Assembly (NCBI GenBank): GCA_030527285.1
Contig: JAUNBC010000016.1
Coordinates: forward strand, 1 to 37,366
Source: Bacillota bacterium
GTDB lineage: Bacteria; Bacillota; Dehalobacteriia; UBA4068
Length of the DNA stretch: 37,366 nt
Direction of reading: 5' to 3'
Position numbers and translations under genes: made by a program. This document shows, piece by piece, positions 1 to 7,379 of the stretch (its first letter is position 1; the number at the start of each line of letters is the position of its first letter). Below the pieces are notes generated by a model. That model had not been told where the DNA came from and did no database searches. It was given only the letters and a program-made list of their open reading frames with translations.

Positions 1-619
1 CCTGCGGCGGTTCGCTGCTTGCCTCCTGCGGCGCGGCGCTTTCCGGCGGCGGCGCGAGGCTGACCATCTCCCAGGCGCCGTGCCTGGCGGCACTGCGCGA
101 CGGTTCCATCGCCGTTATCGGCGCGGTTGCCGCCGCCTCCTGCTCTGCGGGCGCTTTCCCGGCCTCCATTTCCGGCTCGGGCATGGGCGCGGGGCGGGTG
201 CGTGTCAGCAGCAATTCCAGCTCCAATTCCAGCGCGGTCGGGCTGATCATATACCAAATGGGTTCCGCCAGCGACATCGACCATTGCTCGACGCAGCACA
301 GTTCGCCGTGATGCAGCAGTTCAAAAGGCAGCGTCAGCAGCGCCTGCCAATACTGGGCGGGAGCCGCGCTTTCGCCGAGCAGCAGTCCGGCCGCCGCGTT
401 GAAGATGCGATAGTCGATCAGCAGATCCAACTCCCCGCCGGCATAGATCACATTGTCGGCGGCATGCAGGCGCGGCAGGCGGATATCGTAGCGTATCTGC
501 TCTACCGCGCTGATAGCAGGGGAACCGGCAGGCAGGAATACCGTGCGCACAAAGGGTATGCGTATCAACTCCGCTGCCTGCTGTGCTGACGCGGAGCAGC
601 CGGTCGCTTTATCGTTCAT
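1..619 (-). CDS. Partial protein, SPOCS/DUF3794-like (C-terminus beyond window)
   Basis: An open frame runs on the minus strand from an ATG at 617-619 to the left edge with no stop. An AAGGAGG Shine-Dalgarno lies just upstream (about 626-632 on the plus strand), which fixes the start. The visible part is about 206 residues. Residues about 20-75 have alternating hydrophobic positions ending in GGELDLLIDYR, resembling the SPOCS (DUF3794) domain of clostridial spore-coat morphogenetic proteins such as SipL; that is a pattern-based guess. The last visible 65 residues are rich in Pro, Glu and Ala, like a linker. Function is not established. The plus-strand frame over the same bases is Arg/Gln-rich and looks like a shadow. 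Confidence 0.6.
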   Translation of the reverse strand, partial: MNDKATGCSASAQQAAELIRIPFVRTVFLPAGSPAISAVEQIRYDIRLPRLHAADNVIYAGGELDLLIDYRIFNAAAGLLLGESAAPAQYWQALLTLPFELLHHGELCCVEQWSMSLAEPIWYMISPTALELELELLLTRTRPAPMPEPEMEAGKAPAEQEAAATAPITAMEPSRSAARHGAWEMVSLAPPPESAAPQEASSEPPQ

Positions 620-736
620 CGCTGAGCCTCCTTGGCCTTTTGCCAACATAATTATCACTATGCGCTTATCCGGCTGAATATGACTGGTACGAACGCGCCG
701 TCCGCGCATACATATGTAGAGAAGGGAGTTGGTCTG

Positions 737-1798
737 ATGAGACAAGGAAAGATCACTTATATATTTCCCGGCAGCAATACTTCGCAGGGCTTCGTTTCCC
801 ATTATCGCGACGGCCTGCTGGGTTTGGAGCATGTGTTTATACTCAAGGGCGGCCCGGGCTGCGGTAAATCGACGCTGATGCGCCGCGTCGGCGCGCTGCT
901 GCTGGAGCGCGGCTTCGATTGTGAGTTCTGGCAATGCTCCTCCGATAATGATTCGCTGGACGGCGTGGTCTGCGCGGAGCTGTCCTTGGCGTTGGTGGAC
1001 GGTACTGCGCCGCATACGCTGGATCCGCGCTATCCGGGCGTGGTCGAGAGCATCGTCGATCTGGGCGTTTGCTGGGATGAGCAGCAATTGCGGCAGCATA
1101 AGCGGCAGATCATCGACTTGAACGAGCGTATCGCCGCTCATTATGCCGAGGCCTACCGGTTGCTGGGCGAGGCCGGCGATTTGGCCGAGCGGCGAGCCGC
1201 CGGTAACGCCGAGGCCTGCGACGACGCGGCCGTAGCCGCCGCCTGCGCCGAGCTGGGAGACGCGGTGTTTCGCGTCGGCCAGTCGCGTTGCCGGCATCTG
1301 TTCGCATCGGCGCTGACCCCGCGCGGCGTGGTCGATCTGTGCGCGTCCATCAGCGCGGATGCCGAGCATCGCTACGTCATCTGCGGCGCGAGCGGCTGCG
1401 GCAAGGAGCGCCTGCTGGCGCAATTGGCGGCGCGCGCTGACGGCGGCGGGCATCGCGCGGATATTTATCATTCCTATCTGCGTCCCGAGCAGATCAAATT
1501 GATAATGCTGCCGGAGCTGCGGACGGCGCTGCTGGACGGCGGCGAGGATGAAGCGGCTTTTGCGCGGGGCAAGAACGATATCGTCATTGACGGCGCCGCT
1601 TGGCTGCGCGGCGCGGCTGTTCCCGCCGATGAGCGCGTGCAGCAGCTCAGCGACGCGGCGGCGGCGGCGGTGGCGGAGGCCAAACAGCTGCACGATCAGT
1701 TAGAGGATTATTACGTGCGCGCTATGGATTTTGAGATATCGGATATGCTGGCGCAAAGGCTGATCGAGCGCATCATGCTGCTGGCCGCTGACAAATAG
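737..1798 (+). CDS. Two-P-loop ATP-binding protein (PRK06851-like)
   Basis: A 353-residue protein. The frame is open further upstream, but the ATG at 737 has a GAAGGGAG ribosome site 8 bases away and begins with MRQGKITYIFPGSNT, which fits the family start. A Walker A motif GGPGCGKST lies at residues 38-46. A second P-loop-like motif, CGASGCGKE, lies at about 216-224, where the usual Ser/Thr after Lys is Glu. This duplicated-ATPase layout matches the PRK06851 family of Bacillota, whose function is unknown. The second site may not hydrolyse ATP; that is inference. It is transcribed away from the partial SPOCS-like gene and is followed 57 bases later by pdaB. Confidence 0.8.
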   Translation: MRQGKITYIFPGSNTSQGFVSHYRDGLLGLEHVFILKGGPGCGKSTLMRRVGALLLERGFDCEFWQCSSDNDSLDGVVCAELSLALVDGTAPHTLDPRYPGVVESIVDLGVCWDEQQLRQHKRQIIDLNERIAAHYAEAYRLLGEAGDLAERRAAGNAEACDDAAVAAACAELGDAVFRVGQSRCRHLFASALTPRGVVDLCASISADAEHRYVICGASGCGKERLLAQLAARADGGGHRADIYHSYLRPEQIKLIMLPELRTALLDGGEDEAAFARGKNDIVIDGAAWLRGAAVPADERVQQLSDAAAAAVAEAKQLHDQLEDYYVRAMDFEISDMLAQRLIERIMLLAADK

Positions 1799-1855
1799 CT
1801 TTGTCATTATTCGCCGCCCTTCGCCATAGCATATAGCAAGGGGGGAGGGAAGCGT

Positions 1856-2608
1856 ATGCTCGTTTTTACGATCAGCCGCCGCCGCGGTAAGCTGTTGCTG
1901 GCGGCCGCCGCGCTGTTGCTGTTATGCCGCCCGTATCATCTGCTGCAATCGGTAGCGTCCGAGACGCGGCTGGTGCCGATCTATGAGGTGGATACCGAGC
2001 GGCAGCAATTGGCGATCAGCTTTGACGCCAGCTGGGGCGCGGAATACACGCCGGCGCTGCTCGACATACTTGATCAGTATCAGGTCAAGACCACCTTTTT
2101 TCTCGTCAATATCTGGCTGGAGGATTATCCTGATATGGCGCGGGAGATCGCGGCGCGCGGACATGAGATCGGCCTGCATTCGGTCACGCATCCGCATTTC
2201 TCGCAGCTTTCCGACGAGCAGATAATCGCGGAGTTGAGCGGCAACGATCAGCTGATACGGGAGTTGACCGGCTATCAGCCGCGCCTGTTTCGTCCGCCAT
2301 ATGGCGATTATAATAACCGCGTGATCGAATTATGCGCCGCGCAAGGCTATAAATGCATACAATGGTCGGTGGACAGCTTGGACTGGCAGGATTTATCCGC
2401 CGCGCAGATCGTGGAGCGGGTGATGAAAAAGGCCGACGCCGGCGATATCGTGCTCTTTCATAACAACGGCCTGCATACCGCCGAGGCGCTGCCGCTGATC
2501 TTGGAGCAATTACAGCGGCAGGGGCTGGAGGTGGTGCCGGTATCCGAGCTGCTGCTGGACGGCGATTACTATGTCGATAATAACGGCGTACAGCGCCGCA
2601 ATAAATAA
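1856..2608 (+). CDS. pdaB: Sporulation polysaccharide deacetylase, PdaB family
   Basis: A 250-residue protein, the usual PdaB length. A membrane or signal segment lies at residues about 12-24. The NodB deacetylase domain then shows motif 1 as SFDASWG (55-61), the PdaB variant of TFDDGP; motif 2 as HSVTHPHF, with the two metal-binding His residues; and motif 3 as RPPYGDYN. IQWSVDSLDW and IVLFHNNG follow near the C-terminus. In Bacillus subtilis PdaB is needed to maintain spores late in sporulation, probably by acting on peptidoglycan or a related polymer outside the forespore membrane. The start at 1856 follows a GGGGGGAGGG stretch. A strong hairpin terminator follows the stop directly. Confidence 0.88.
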   Translation: MLVFTISRRRGKLLLAAAALLLLCRPYHLLQSVASETRLVPIYEVDTERQQLAISFDASWGAEYTPALLDILDQYQVKTTFFLVNIWLEDYPDMAREIAARGHEIGLHSVTHPHFSQLSDEQIIAELSGNDQLIRELTGYQPRLFRPPYGDYNNRVIELCAAQGYKCIQWSVDSLDWQDLSAAQIVERVMKKADAGDIVLFHNNGLHTAEALPLILEQLQRQGLEVVPVSELLLDGDYYVDNNGVQRRNK

Positions 2609-2610
2609 AA

Positions 2611-2635
2611 AAACGCCCTCATTTGAGGGCGTTTT
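2611..2635. terminator. Bidirectional rho-independent terminator
   Basis: A perfect 10-bp stem, AAACGCCCTC (2611-2620) and GAGGGCGTTT (2625-2634), with a 4-base loop and flanking A and T runs. It starts 2 bases after the pdaB stop and lies 27 bases beyond the end of the convergent SLH gene, so it can serve both strands. Confidence 0.9.
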
Positions 2636-2661
2636 ATGCGGGCGGTATGGGCAAGCGGTAT

Positions 2662-4848
2662 TTAGATGCTGCGGTTCATGTAATTATACAGTATCACCGC
2701 CGCTTCGGCGCGGGTGGCGGTATCGGCGGGACGGCAGCGATTGTATTGATCGCCGCCGATCATGCCCATGCCCTTGGCGATGGCCACGTAGCCGTAATAA
2801 TCGCGGCCGATGCGCCAGTCATCGGCAAAGCCGGTGCGGTAAATCCCATTCAAGCCGGCGGCCTGACCATAGCCGGAGGCGGCGATTATCGTCTTGATAT
2901 ACTCCTGGCGGCTGATCGCCCGCTGGGGCTGCTGCGCGCCGCTGAACAGGCCATAGTCGGCGGCTAACATATACAGCGTTTCCGCGTCGTCGATCAGGCC
3001 GCTGCCGGTGGCGGAGATCAACAGCGTCAGCATATCCAGCTCGGTCAGCTGGGCGGCGGGACGGAAGCTGCTGCCGGTAAAGCCGACGCCATAGGCGGCG
3101 AGCGTTTCGATCTGCGTCCTGGCGTAGCTGGAGGCGATATCATCATAGGCGGCCAGCGCCGCGGACTCGGCATAGAACAGCGGCTGACCGCTGACCGCGT
3201 CGATAGCGTAGCAATAGTCGTCGCTGGTCAGCGTATATACCGGCTTCAGCGTATATATATAGCCGTAATAGTCGTTGAATTTGCCGGTCGGCGCATTGGT
3301 GTAGCTGAGCTGGCAGGCGAAGGTGGCGGCATAAGCGTCGAGCGCGGCTTGCTCATCGACGATCTGTGCGGCGGCGGCGAATTCGATATCCTCGTTCCAG
3401 TCGATATAGAAGCTATCCACCGCGCCGTTATTGGCGTTGACCGCGATATGGATGGCGTTTCCGGCATAGGGATAGCCGTTTACCTGCTGCTCGTAATCGT
3501 AACGATGCGAGGGCTGCGCATAGAGGCTGTCATAATCATAGAAGATGCGCACCGGCTCCTGCCGGTAATCGGCCAGCGCTGTTTGCGTATAGCGCTCGGC
3601 CGCGTATGTAGCGGCGAAGCTGTCGGCGACGCTTTGCAGGTCGTTGCGCGTCTTGCTGCGGCGCAGCGTGTCCAGATACGGATAGCTGGTATAGAGGCTG
3701 AGCAGCTGTCCGTCGACGGCGTTGACCGTCACCGTCTTGCTGATATAGGGATCCCATTTGAGCGCGGATACCGATGCGCCGAGCGTGGCCGCGTCAGCCT
3801 TGGCGCTGTAAATGAGCGTGGCGGTGATACGGTCATTGTCTTGATCCTGAGCATAGCGTATCTCCTGCAAGGTGAAGCTGCGTCCCAGCTTCAGCTCGCT
3901 GATGGCGCGTATCGCGGTATCGAGCTGCTCCTTGCTCAGCGTGCCTTCGATCTGCTCCACGCCGGCCTTTTCGACGCCGCTCAGACTGTTGAAGGAGGCG
4001 CTATCCTCGGCGGCGGCAGCTTGCTCAACAGCGTCGCCGCGCCCGCTCAGGCTGTTTTTGAACAGCTCTTCGGCGCTGAACAGCTGGCCGCTGACCGCGT
4101 CTACCATCTGCTCGTCATAAGGCAGCGGCAGATATTGCAGCGTCGCGGTCTTGCCGTCGTCGCCGAGCGCATATTGCAGGCGCAGCTGTAACTGCGTTTT
4201 CAGCAGCGCGGCGGCCTTATCCGCGTCGAACAGCTTGGTCGGCAGGGTCAGCTTGGAGAGGTCGTCGCTGTAAAACATGTACAGGTCGTCGCGAGAGAAG
4301 CTGTTGACGCGCATCTCAGCCGCATCGACGCTCAGCGAAAAGCCGATCGGCGTGGGCAGCTCGTTGACGCTGAGGCTGCCGAAAAAGCTGATACGGCGCA
4401 TCTCGCGGGAGGAGATATTGTCGCCCTGCTCATAGATGACAAAACTCTCGCGCGTACCGGCGATCGCGGCGAGGAAGGCTTCGGCGGCCTGCTGCGCGGC
4501 GGCGCGGTCGCCCTTGGGCAGGCGCGGGGTAAAGCGGCCGTACTCATAGCTGTTGACGCCGCCGTTATCCGTGCGATAGAAATTGTATATCTTGCCCGTG
4601 CCGTCGGCGGTCACTTGCAGCGTCTCTTGCTCATTGCTCCAGTTGAGATAGTAGAAAAGGCGCTCCGCCTCCTCGGCGGTCTCGATATAAAAATCGCTGT
4701 AATCATCGCCGATGGACAGCGCCTTTTTCACCGCCAGCGTTACCTGCTCGCTTTGCTGCGGGGCGGTATCGGCGGCAGCGGCGGCGGCGCAGCAGCCGCA
4801 GAGCAGCAGCAGCGCCAATAGCAGAGTAGCAATAGATCGTTTCATCAT
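2662..4848 (-). CDS. Secreted YcdB/YcdC-repeat protein with C-terminal S-layer homology region
   Basis: A 728-residue protein. A signal peptide is clear: MKRS, a long Leu/Ala core, then CGCCAAAAAA; the Cys residues could also make it a lipoprotein. Residues about 30-560 contain repeated units typical of YcdB/YcdC (PepSY-like) proteins, with recurring phrases such as AVDGQLLSLY and AVSGQPLFY. The last about 170 residues look like S-layer homology motifs (AAYGVGFTGSSFRPAAQLTELDM, cut here to its sense; RPADTATRAEAAVILYNYMN at the end), which would bind it to cell-wall polymers. The start is an ATG pair at 4848/4845 behind an AGGGGG site. YcdB-type proteins are often germination or protease-inhibitor-like; the role here is unknown. 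Confidence 0.83.
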   Translation of the reverse strand: MMKRSIATLLLALLLLCGCCAAAAAADTAPQQSEQVTLAVKKALSIGDDYSDFYIETAEEAERLFYYLNWSNEQETLQVTADGTGKIYNFYRTDNGGVNSYEYGRFTPRLPKGDRAAAQQAAEAFLAAIAGTRESFVIYEQGDNISSREMRRISFFGSLSVNELPTPIGFSLSVDAAEMRVNSFSRDDLYMFYSDDLSKLTLPTKLFDADKAAALLKTQLQLRLQYALGDDGKTATLQYLPLPYDEQMVDAVSGQLFSAEELFKNSLSGRGDAVEQAAAAEDSASFNSLSGVEKAGVEQIEGTLSKEQLDTAIRAISELKLGRSFTLQEIRYAQDQDNDRITATLIYSAKADAATLGASVSALKWDPYISKTVTVNAVDGQLLSLYTSYPYLDTLRRSKTRNDLQSVADSFAATYAAERYTQTALADYRQEPVRIFYDYDSLYAQPSHRYDYEQQVNGYPYAGNAIHIAVNANNGAVDSFYIDWNEDIEFAAAAQIVDEQAALDAYAATFACQLSYTNAPTGKFNDYYGYIYTLKPVYTLTSDDYCYAIDAVSGQPLFYAESAALAAYDDIASSYARTQIETLAAYGVGFTGSSFRPAAQLTELDMLTLLISATGSGLIDDAETLYMLAADYGLFSGAQQPQRAISRQEYIKTIIAASGYGQAAGLNGIYRTGFADDWRIGRDYYGYVAIAKGMGMIGGDQYNRCRPADTATRAEAAVILYNYMNRSI

Positions 4849-4907
4849 TCATCCCCCTTTTTTATACGGTTAGAGCTTATACTGAGTATGACGCGGCAAG
4901 GATGCTT

Positions 4908-4937
4908 TTGTTCCTGATACTGGAATATTACTATGAT
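4908..4937 (+). promoter_or_regulatory. Possible sigma-A-type promoter
   Basis: TTGTTC (4908-4913), an 18-base gap, then TATGAT (4932-4937), in the AT-rich gap between two divergent genes. It would drive the small membrane protein at 4991. The -35 box matches only partly. Confidence 0.4.
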
Positions 4938-4990
4938 AAAGTATTTCGGGCGGCTGTATATTTCTCCTGCCGCGGCTGCAAAATAAGCCT

Positions 4991-5449
4991 ATGTATGAGC
5001 CGTTGCCGCGTCGTTTTACCATTATCGACAAACTGCTGCGCCTGCTGCTGGCGGCGGCTTTTTTCGCCGTGGCGCTGACGGCGCTGCCGCCGCTTTGGGG
5101 CGGCGAGCCGGTATTCGGCGGCACGCAGCAGCCGCTGTTCGATACCGCGCTGACAGTGCGTCAAAGCGATAACAGCCTGTTCGGCAATATTCGCGTTAGC
5201 TGCGCAGACGAGCCGGCGCAGGCGGCGCGGCTGCTGGTCAACGGCGTGGACAGCGGCGGCTTTGAGGCGGGCGAGCTGCTGCTGCGCGTTTATCCCGGCG
5301 ACGTGCTGAGCATCGACTGCACCGCCTATGCCCGACGGCTGATCTTTGAGATCAGCGCTATTTCCGCCAATATCGACGCGCGCTATTTGCAGACCACGGT
5401 CATCGGCGAGGGCAATATCATCAACGTCGGCGTGATCGTATTTAGGTAG
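4991..5449 (+). CDS. Small membrane-anchored hypothetical protein
   Basis: A 152-residue protein that I do not recognise. It has a basic N-terminus (MYEPLPRRFTIIDK) and one hydrophobic segment at residues about 17-33. The remaining about 115 residues appear to be an extracytoplasmic domain rich in beta-type alternation (LLLRVYPGDVLSIDC, TTVIGEGNIINVGVIVF). There are two Cys residues in the outer domain, which could pair. No good Shine-Dalgarno precedes the ATG, and the nearest in-frame stop upstream is at 4937-4939, so the start is uncertain. It sits alone between the divergent SLH gene and the hutP-like gene. Confidence 0.6.
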   Translation: MYEPLPRRFTIIDKLLRLLLAAAFFAVALTALPPLWGGEPVFGGTQQPLFDTALTVRQSDNSLFGNIRVSCADEPAQAARLLVNGVDSGGFEAGELLLRVYPGDVLSIDCTAYARRLIFEISAISANIDARYLQTTVIGEGNIINVGVIVFR

Positions 5450-5478
5450 TTGCCAATTATCGCGCCGCTTGTTATAAT
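5450..5478 (+). promoter_or_regulatory. Sigma-A-type promoter for hutP-like/cmk operon
   Basis: TTGCCA (5450-5455), a 17-base spacer, then a perfect TATAAT (5473-5478), in the gap before the gene at 5516. The expected transcript starts near 5485 and reaches the AUG through a short leader carrying an ACGGAGG ribosome site. Confidence 0.75.
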
Positions 5479-5515
5479 TTAGAAGGTCTAATGGGAAAAA
5501 ACGGAGGATGGCGGC

Positions 5516-5971
5516 ATGGATAATATAATGCAGACCTATGGCGAGGAAAAACGCCATGATAACGAGATCGGCAGCCGGCAGGTAGCGCAGGCGGCGATAC
5601 AGACGGCGATCAGCGACGGCCGCGAGGAGGAGCGGCGGCTCAAGGCCGAGTACGCGGCGCGCGGCATTTTAGTGGCGGCGATGGATTTTGGCGGCGAGGC
5701 GGTCAATTCTGTGCCCAAGATCATCGAGCGCGCCGTTGTCGGAGCTAAGCGCGAGGGCGTGATCCGCGATACCCATGCCGAGGAGGGCGCGGTAGCCGGC
5801 GCGGCGCATGAGGTGCTGAGCCAGATCATGGTGCGGGCGATCGGCCTCAATTTCGGCGGCAAGATCGGCGTGGCGCGCAAGGGCGATCATCTATGCGTGG
5901 CGGTATTTTTCGCCATCGGCATGATACATTTGGACGACGTGGCGATCGGTTTGGCGCATCGCGCCGTATAA
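5516..5971 (+). CDS. HutP-like RNA-binding regulator family protein
   Basis: A 151-residue protein. Residues about 48-151 match the HutP fold pattern (RGILVAAMDFGGEAVNSVPKI, here cut in the middle of the domain; GLNFGGKIGVA; HLCVAVFFAIGMIHLDDVAIGLAHRAV shortened to its sense). Bacillus subtilis HutP is a Mg- and histidine-dependent antiterminator of the hut operon. Here the THAEEG segment keeps the first of the two His residues of the B. subtilis SHALYH motif but not the second, while a C-terminal His (GLAHRAV) is kept, so the ligand may differ. No hut genes are nearby; cmk follows 26 bases later. The start at 5516 has a GGAGG site; ATG 5528 is an alternative. Confidence 0.78.
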   Translation: MDNIMQTYGEEKRHDNEIGSRQVAQAAIQTAISDGREEERRLKAEYAARGILVAAMDFGGEAVNSVPKIIERAVVGAKREGVIRDTHAEEGAVAGAAHEVLSQIMVRAIGLNFGGKIGVARKGDHLCVAVFFAIGMIHLDDVAIGLAHRAV

Positions 5972-5997
5972 CCGGCCATTACATAAAGGAGCGGTTT

Positions 5998-6672
5998 ATG
6001 CTGAAGCAAATTGCGATCGACGGGCCGGCCGGAGCCGGTAAAAGCACCGTGGCGCGGCAGGTGGCGCGGCGGCTGGATTGGTTGTATATCGACACCGGCG
6101 CCATGTATCGCGCCATCGGCTTGCTGGCTCTGCGCGCCGGCGTCGCTCTTGACGACGAGGACGGGCTGACCGAGCTGGCGCGGCGGACGCGCATCGAGCT
6201 CGAGGACGGAGCCGAGGGCTACCGCGTTTATGCCGACGGCGAGGATATCTCCGCCGCCATCCGCACCGCCGAGATCGGCGCGGCGGCCTCGCCGGTATCG
6301 GCGGTGGCGGGCGTGCGCGAGGCGCTGGTAGCACAGCAGCAGGCAATGGCCGCGGCGCGGGCGGTGGTGATGGATGGGCGCGATATCGGCACCGTGGTGC
6401 TGCCGGATGCGCCGTGCAAGGTCTTTCTCACCGCTACGGCCGAGGAGCGCGCCGCCCGGCGTACCCGTGAATTGCAGGCCAGGGGTATTGACGCGGACTA
6501 TCAGCGTATCGTCGCCGAGATCAATGAGCGCGATTATCGCGACAGCCATCGCCGGCATTCGCCGCTGATGCAGGCCAAGGACGCGCTGCTGCTTGATTCC
6601 ACGGAGTTGAATATCGAGCAGGTGGTCGCGGCGATCATCGACTATGCCGGACAGAAGATGGGAGTGCTGTAA
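5998..6672 (+). CDS. cmk: Cytidylate kinase
   Basis: A 224-residue enzyme that phosphorylates CMP and dCMP with ATP in pyrimidine nucleotide metabolism. The P-loop GPAGAGKST is near residues 8-16, the NMP-binding region follows (YIDTGAMYRAIG), and the substrate motif MDGRDIGTVV and the C-terminal RDYRDSHR region are present. The frame opens further upstream at 5893, but the ATG at 5998 has an AAGGAG site and gives the family start MLKQIAIDGPAG. Its stop TAA shares one base with the plsC start (TAATG), so the two genes are translationally coupled. Confidence 0.95.
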   Translation: MLKQIAIDGPAGAGKSTVARQVARRLDWLYIDTGAMYRAIGLLALRAGVALDDEDGLTELARRTRIELEDGAEGYRVYADGEDISAAIRTAEIGAAASPVSAVAGVREALVAQQQAMAAARAVVMDGRDIGTVVLPDAPCKVFLTATAEERAARRTRELQARGIDADYQRIVAEINERDYRDSHRRHSPLMQAKDALLLDSTELNIEQVVAAIIDYAGQKMGVL

Positions 6673-7292
6673 TGAGCTTTCAGCGGTTTGCGGTCAAGCT
6701 ATGCGGCCTGGTGCTCAAAGCGGGCGGCCTGCGCGTGCTCGGGCGGGAAAATATACCCGAGGAGCAGGCGGTGCTGGTGATCGCCAATCATCTGTCTTAT
6801 GGCGATCCGCCGGTATTGGCGCAGGCCTTTGATTTTGATATGGCCTATATTGCCAAGGAGGAATTTGCGCAGACCGGCTGGACACGGCGTTTGTTCGGCG
6901 CATTGGGCGCCGTCTTTCTCAAGTCCGGCGAATCCGATCTGTCGGCGCTGCGCACGGTGATCGGCCTGCTGCGCGGCGGGCGCGGCGTGATGATCTTCCC
7001 CGAGGGGCGGCGTGTGCGCGAGGCCGAATTAGCGCCGTTCAAGCAGGGCGCGTCCTATATCGCCCATAAAACCGGAGTCAAGGTGATACCGGTGGCGCTG
7101 ATCAATACCGCCGACTTTTTCCGCATCTGGAAGCGTAATATCATCGTCAACGTCGGGCAGCCGATAGAGCTGGACAGCACGGCAAAGGCTGACCCCGCTA
7201 AATTAGCCGCATATACGGCTCTGTTCGAGCGGCGGGTGGGTGAATTATACGCCGAGTGTAAGGACATACTGCGCGCCGAGGGCAAGCTGTAA
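6672..7292 (+). CDS. plsC: 1-acyl-sn-glycerol-3-phosphate acyltransferase
   Basis: A 206-residue PlsC-family protein that acylates lysophosphatidic acid to phosphatidic acid at the membrane. The catalytic HX4D motif appears as NHLSYGD at about residues 37-43, and the substrate motif as FPEGRR (FPEGTR in most homologues). A hydrophobic N-terminal part fits membrane association. Its ATG overlaps the cmk stop, an arrangement commonly seen as cmk-plsC-ispH in this phylum. The next gene, the ispH fusion, starts after 87 bases and has its own AT-rich promoter-like region. Confidence 0.93.
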   Translation: MSFQRFAVKLCGLVLKAGGLRVLGRENIPEEQAVLVIANHLSYGDPPVLAQAFDFDMAYIAKEEFAQTGWTRRLFGALGAVFLKSGESDLSALRTVIGLLRGGRGVMIFPEGRRVREAELAPFKQGASYIAHKTGVKVIPVALINTADFFRIWKRNIIVNVGQPIELDSTAKADPAKLAAYTALFERRVGELYAECKDILRAEGKL

Positions 7293-7335
7293 AAAAATCT
7301 TGGCGGTGGCAGGATTTCTCCTATATATCAAGAAT

Positions 7336-7364
7336 TTAATAATCTTATGGTATAGTATTATAGT
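7336..7364 (+). promoter_or_regulatory. Possible promoter before ispH fusion
   Basis: TTAATA (7336-7341), a 17-base spacer, then TATAGT (7359-7364), within an AT-rich stretch that stands out in this GC-rich region. A second TATAGT lies at 7351-7356. If the downstream one is used, the leader before the ATG at 7380 would be only about 9 bases and lacks a clear Shine-Dalgarno. Confidence 0.4.
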
Positions 7365-7379
7365 ATTAAGAGTGTAACT

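Noticed and set aside
80-589. Plus-strand frame of 169 residues
   Set aside because: Arg/Gln/His-rich with no ribosome site; the minus strand has an open frame with a strong AAGGAGG start, so this is a shadow.
3349-4191. Plus-strand frame of 280 residues inside the SLH gene
   Set aside because: Antisense to a protein with a signal peptide and SLH motifs; low-complexity content is typical of antisense frames in GC-rich genes.
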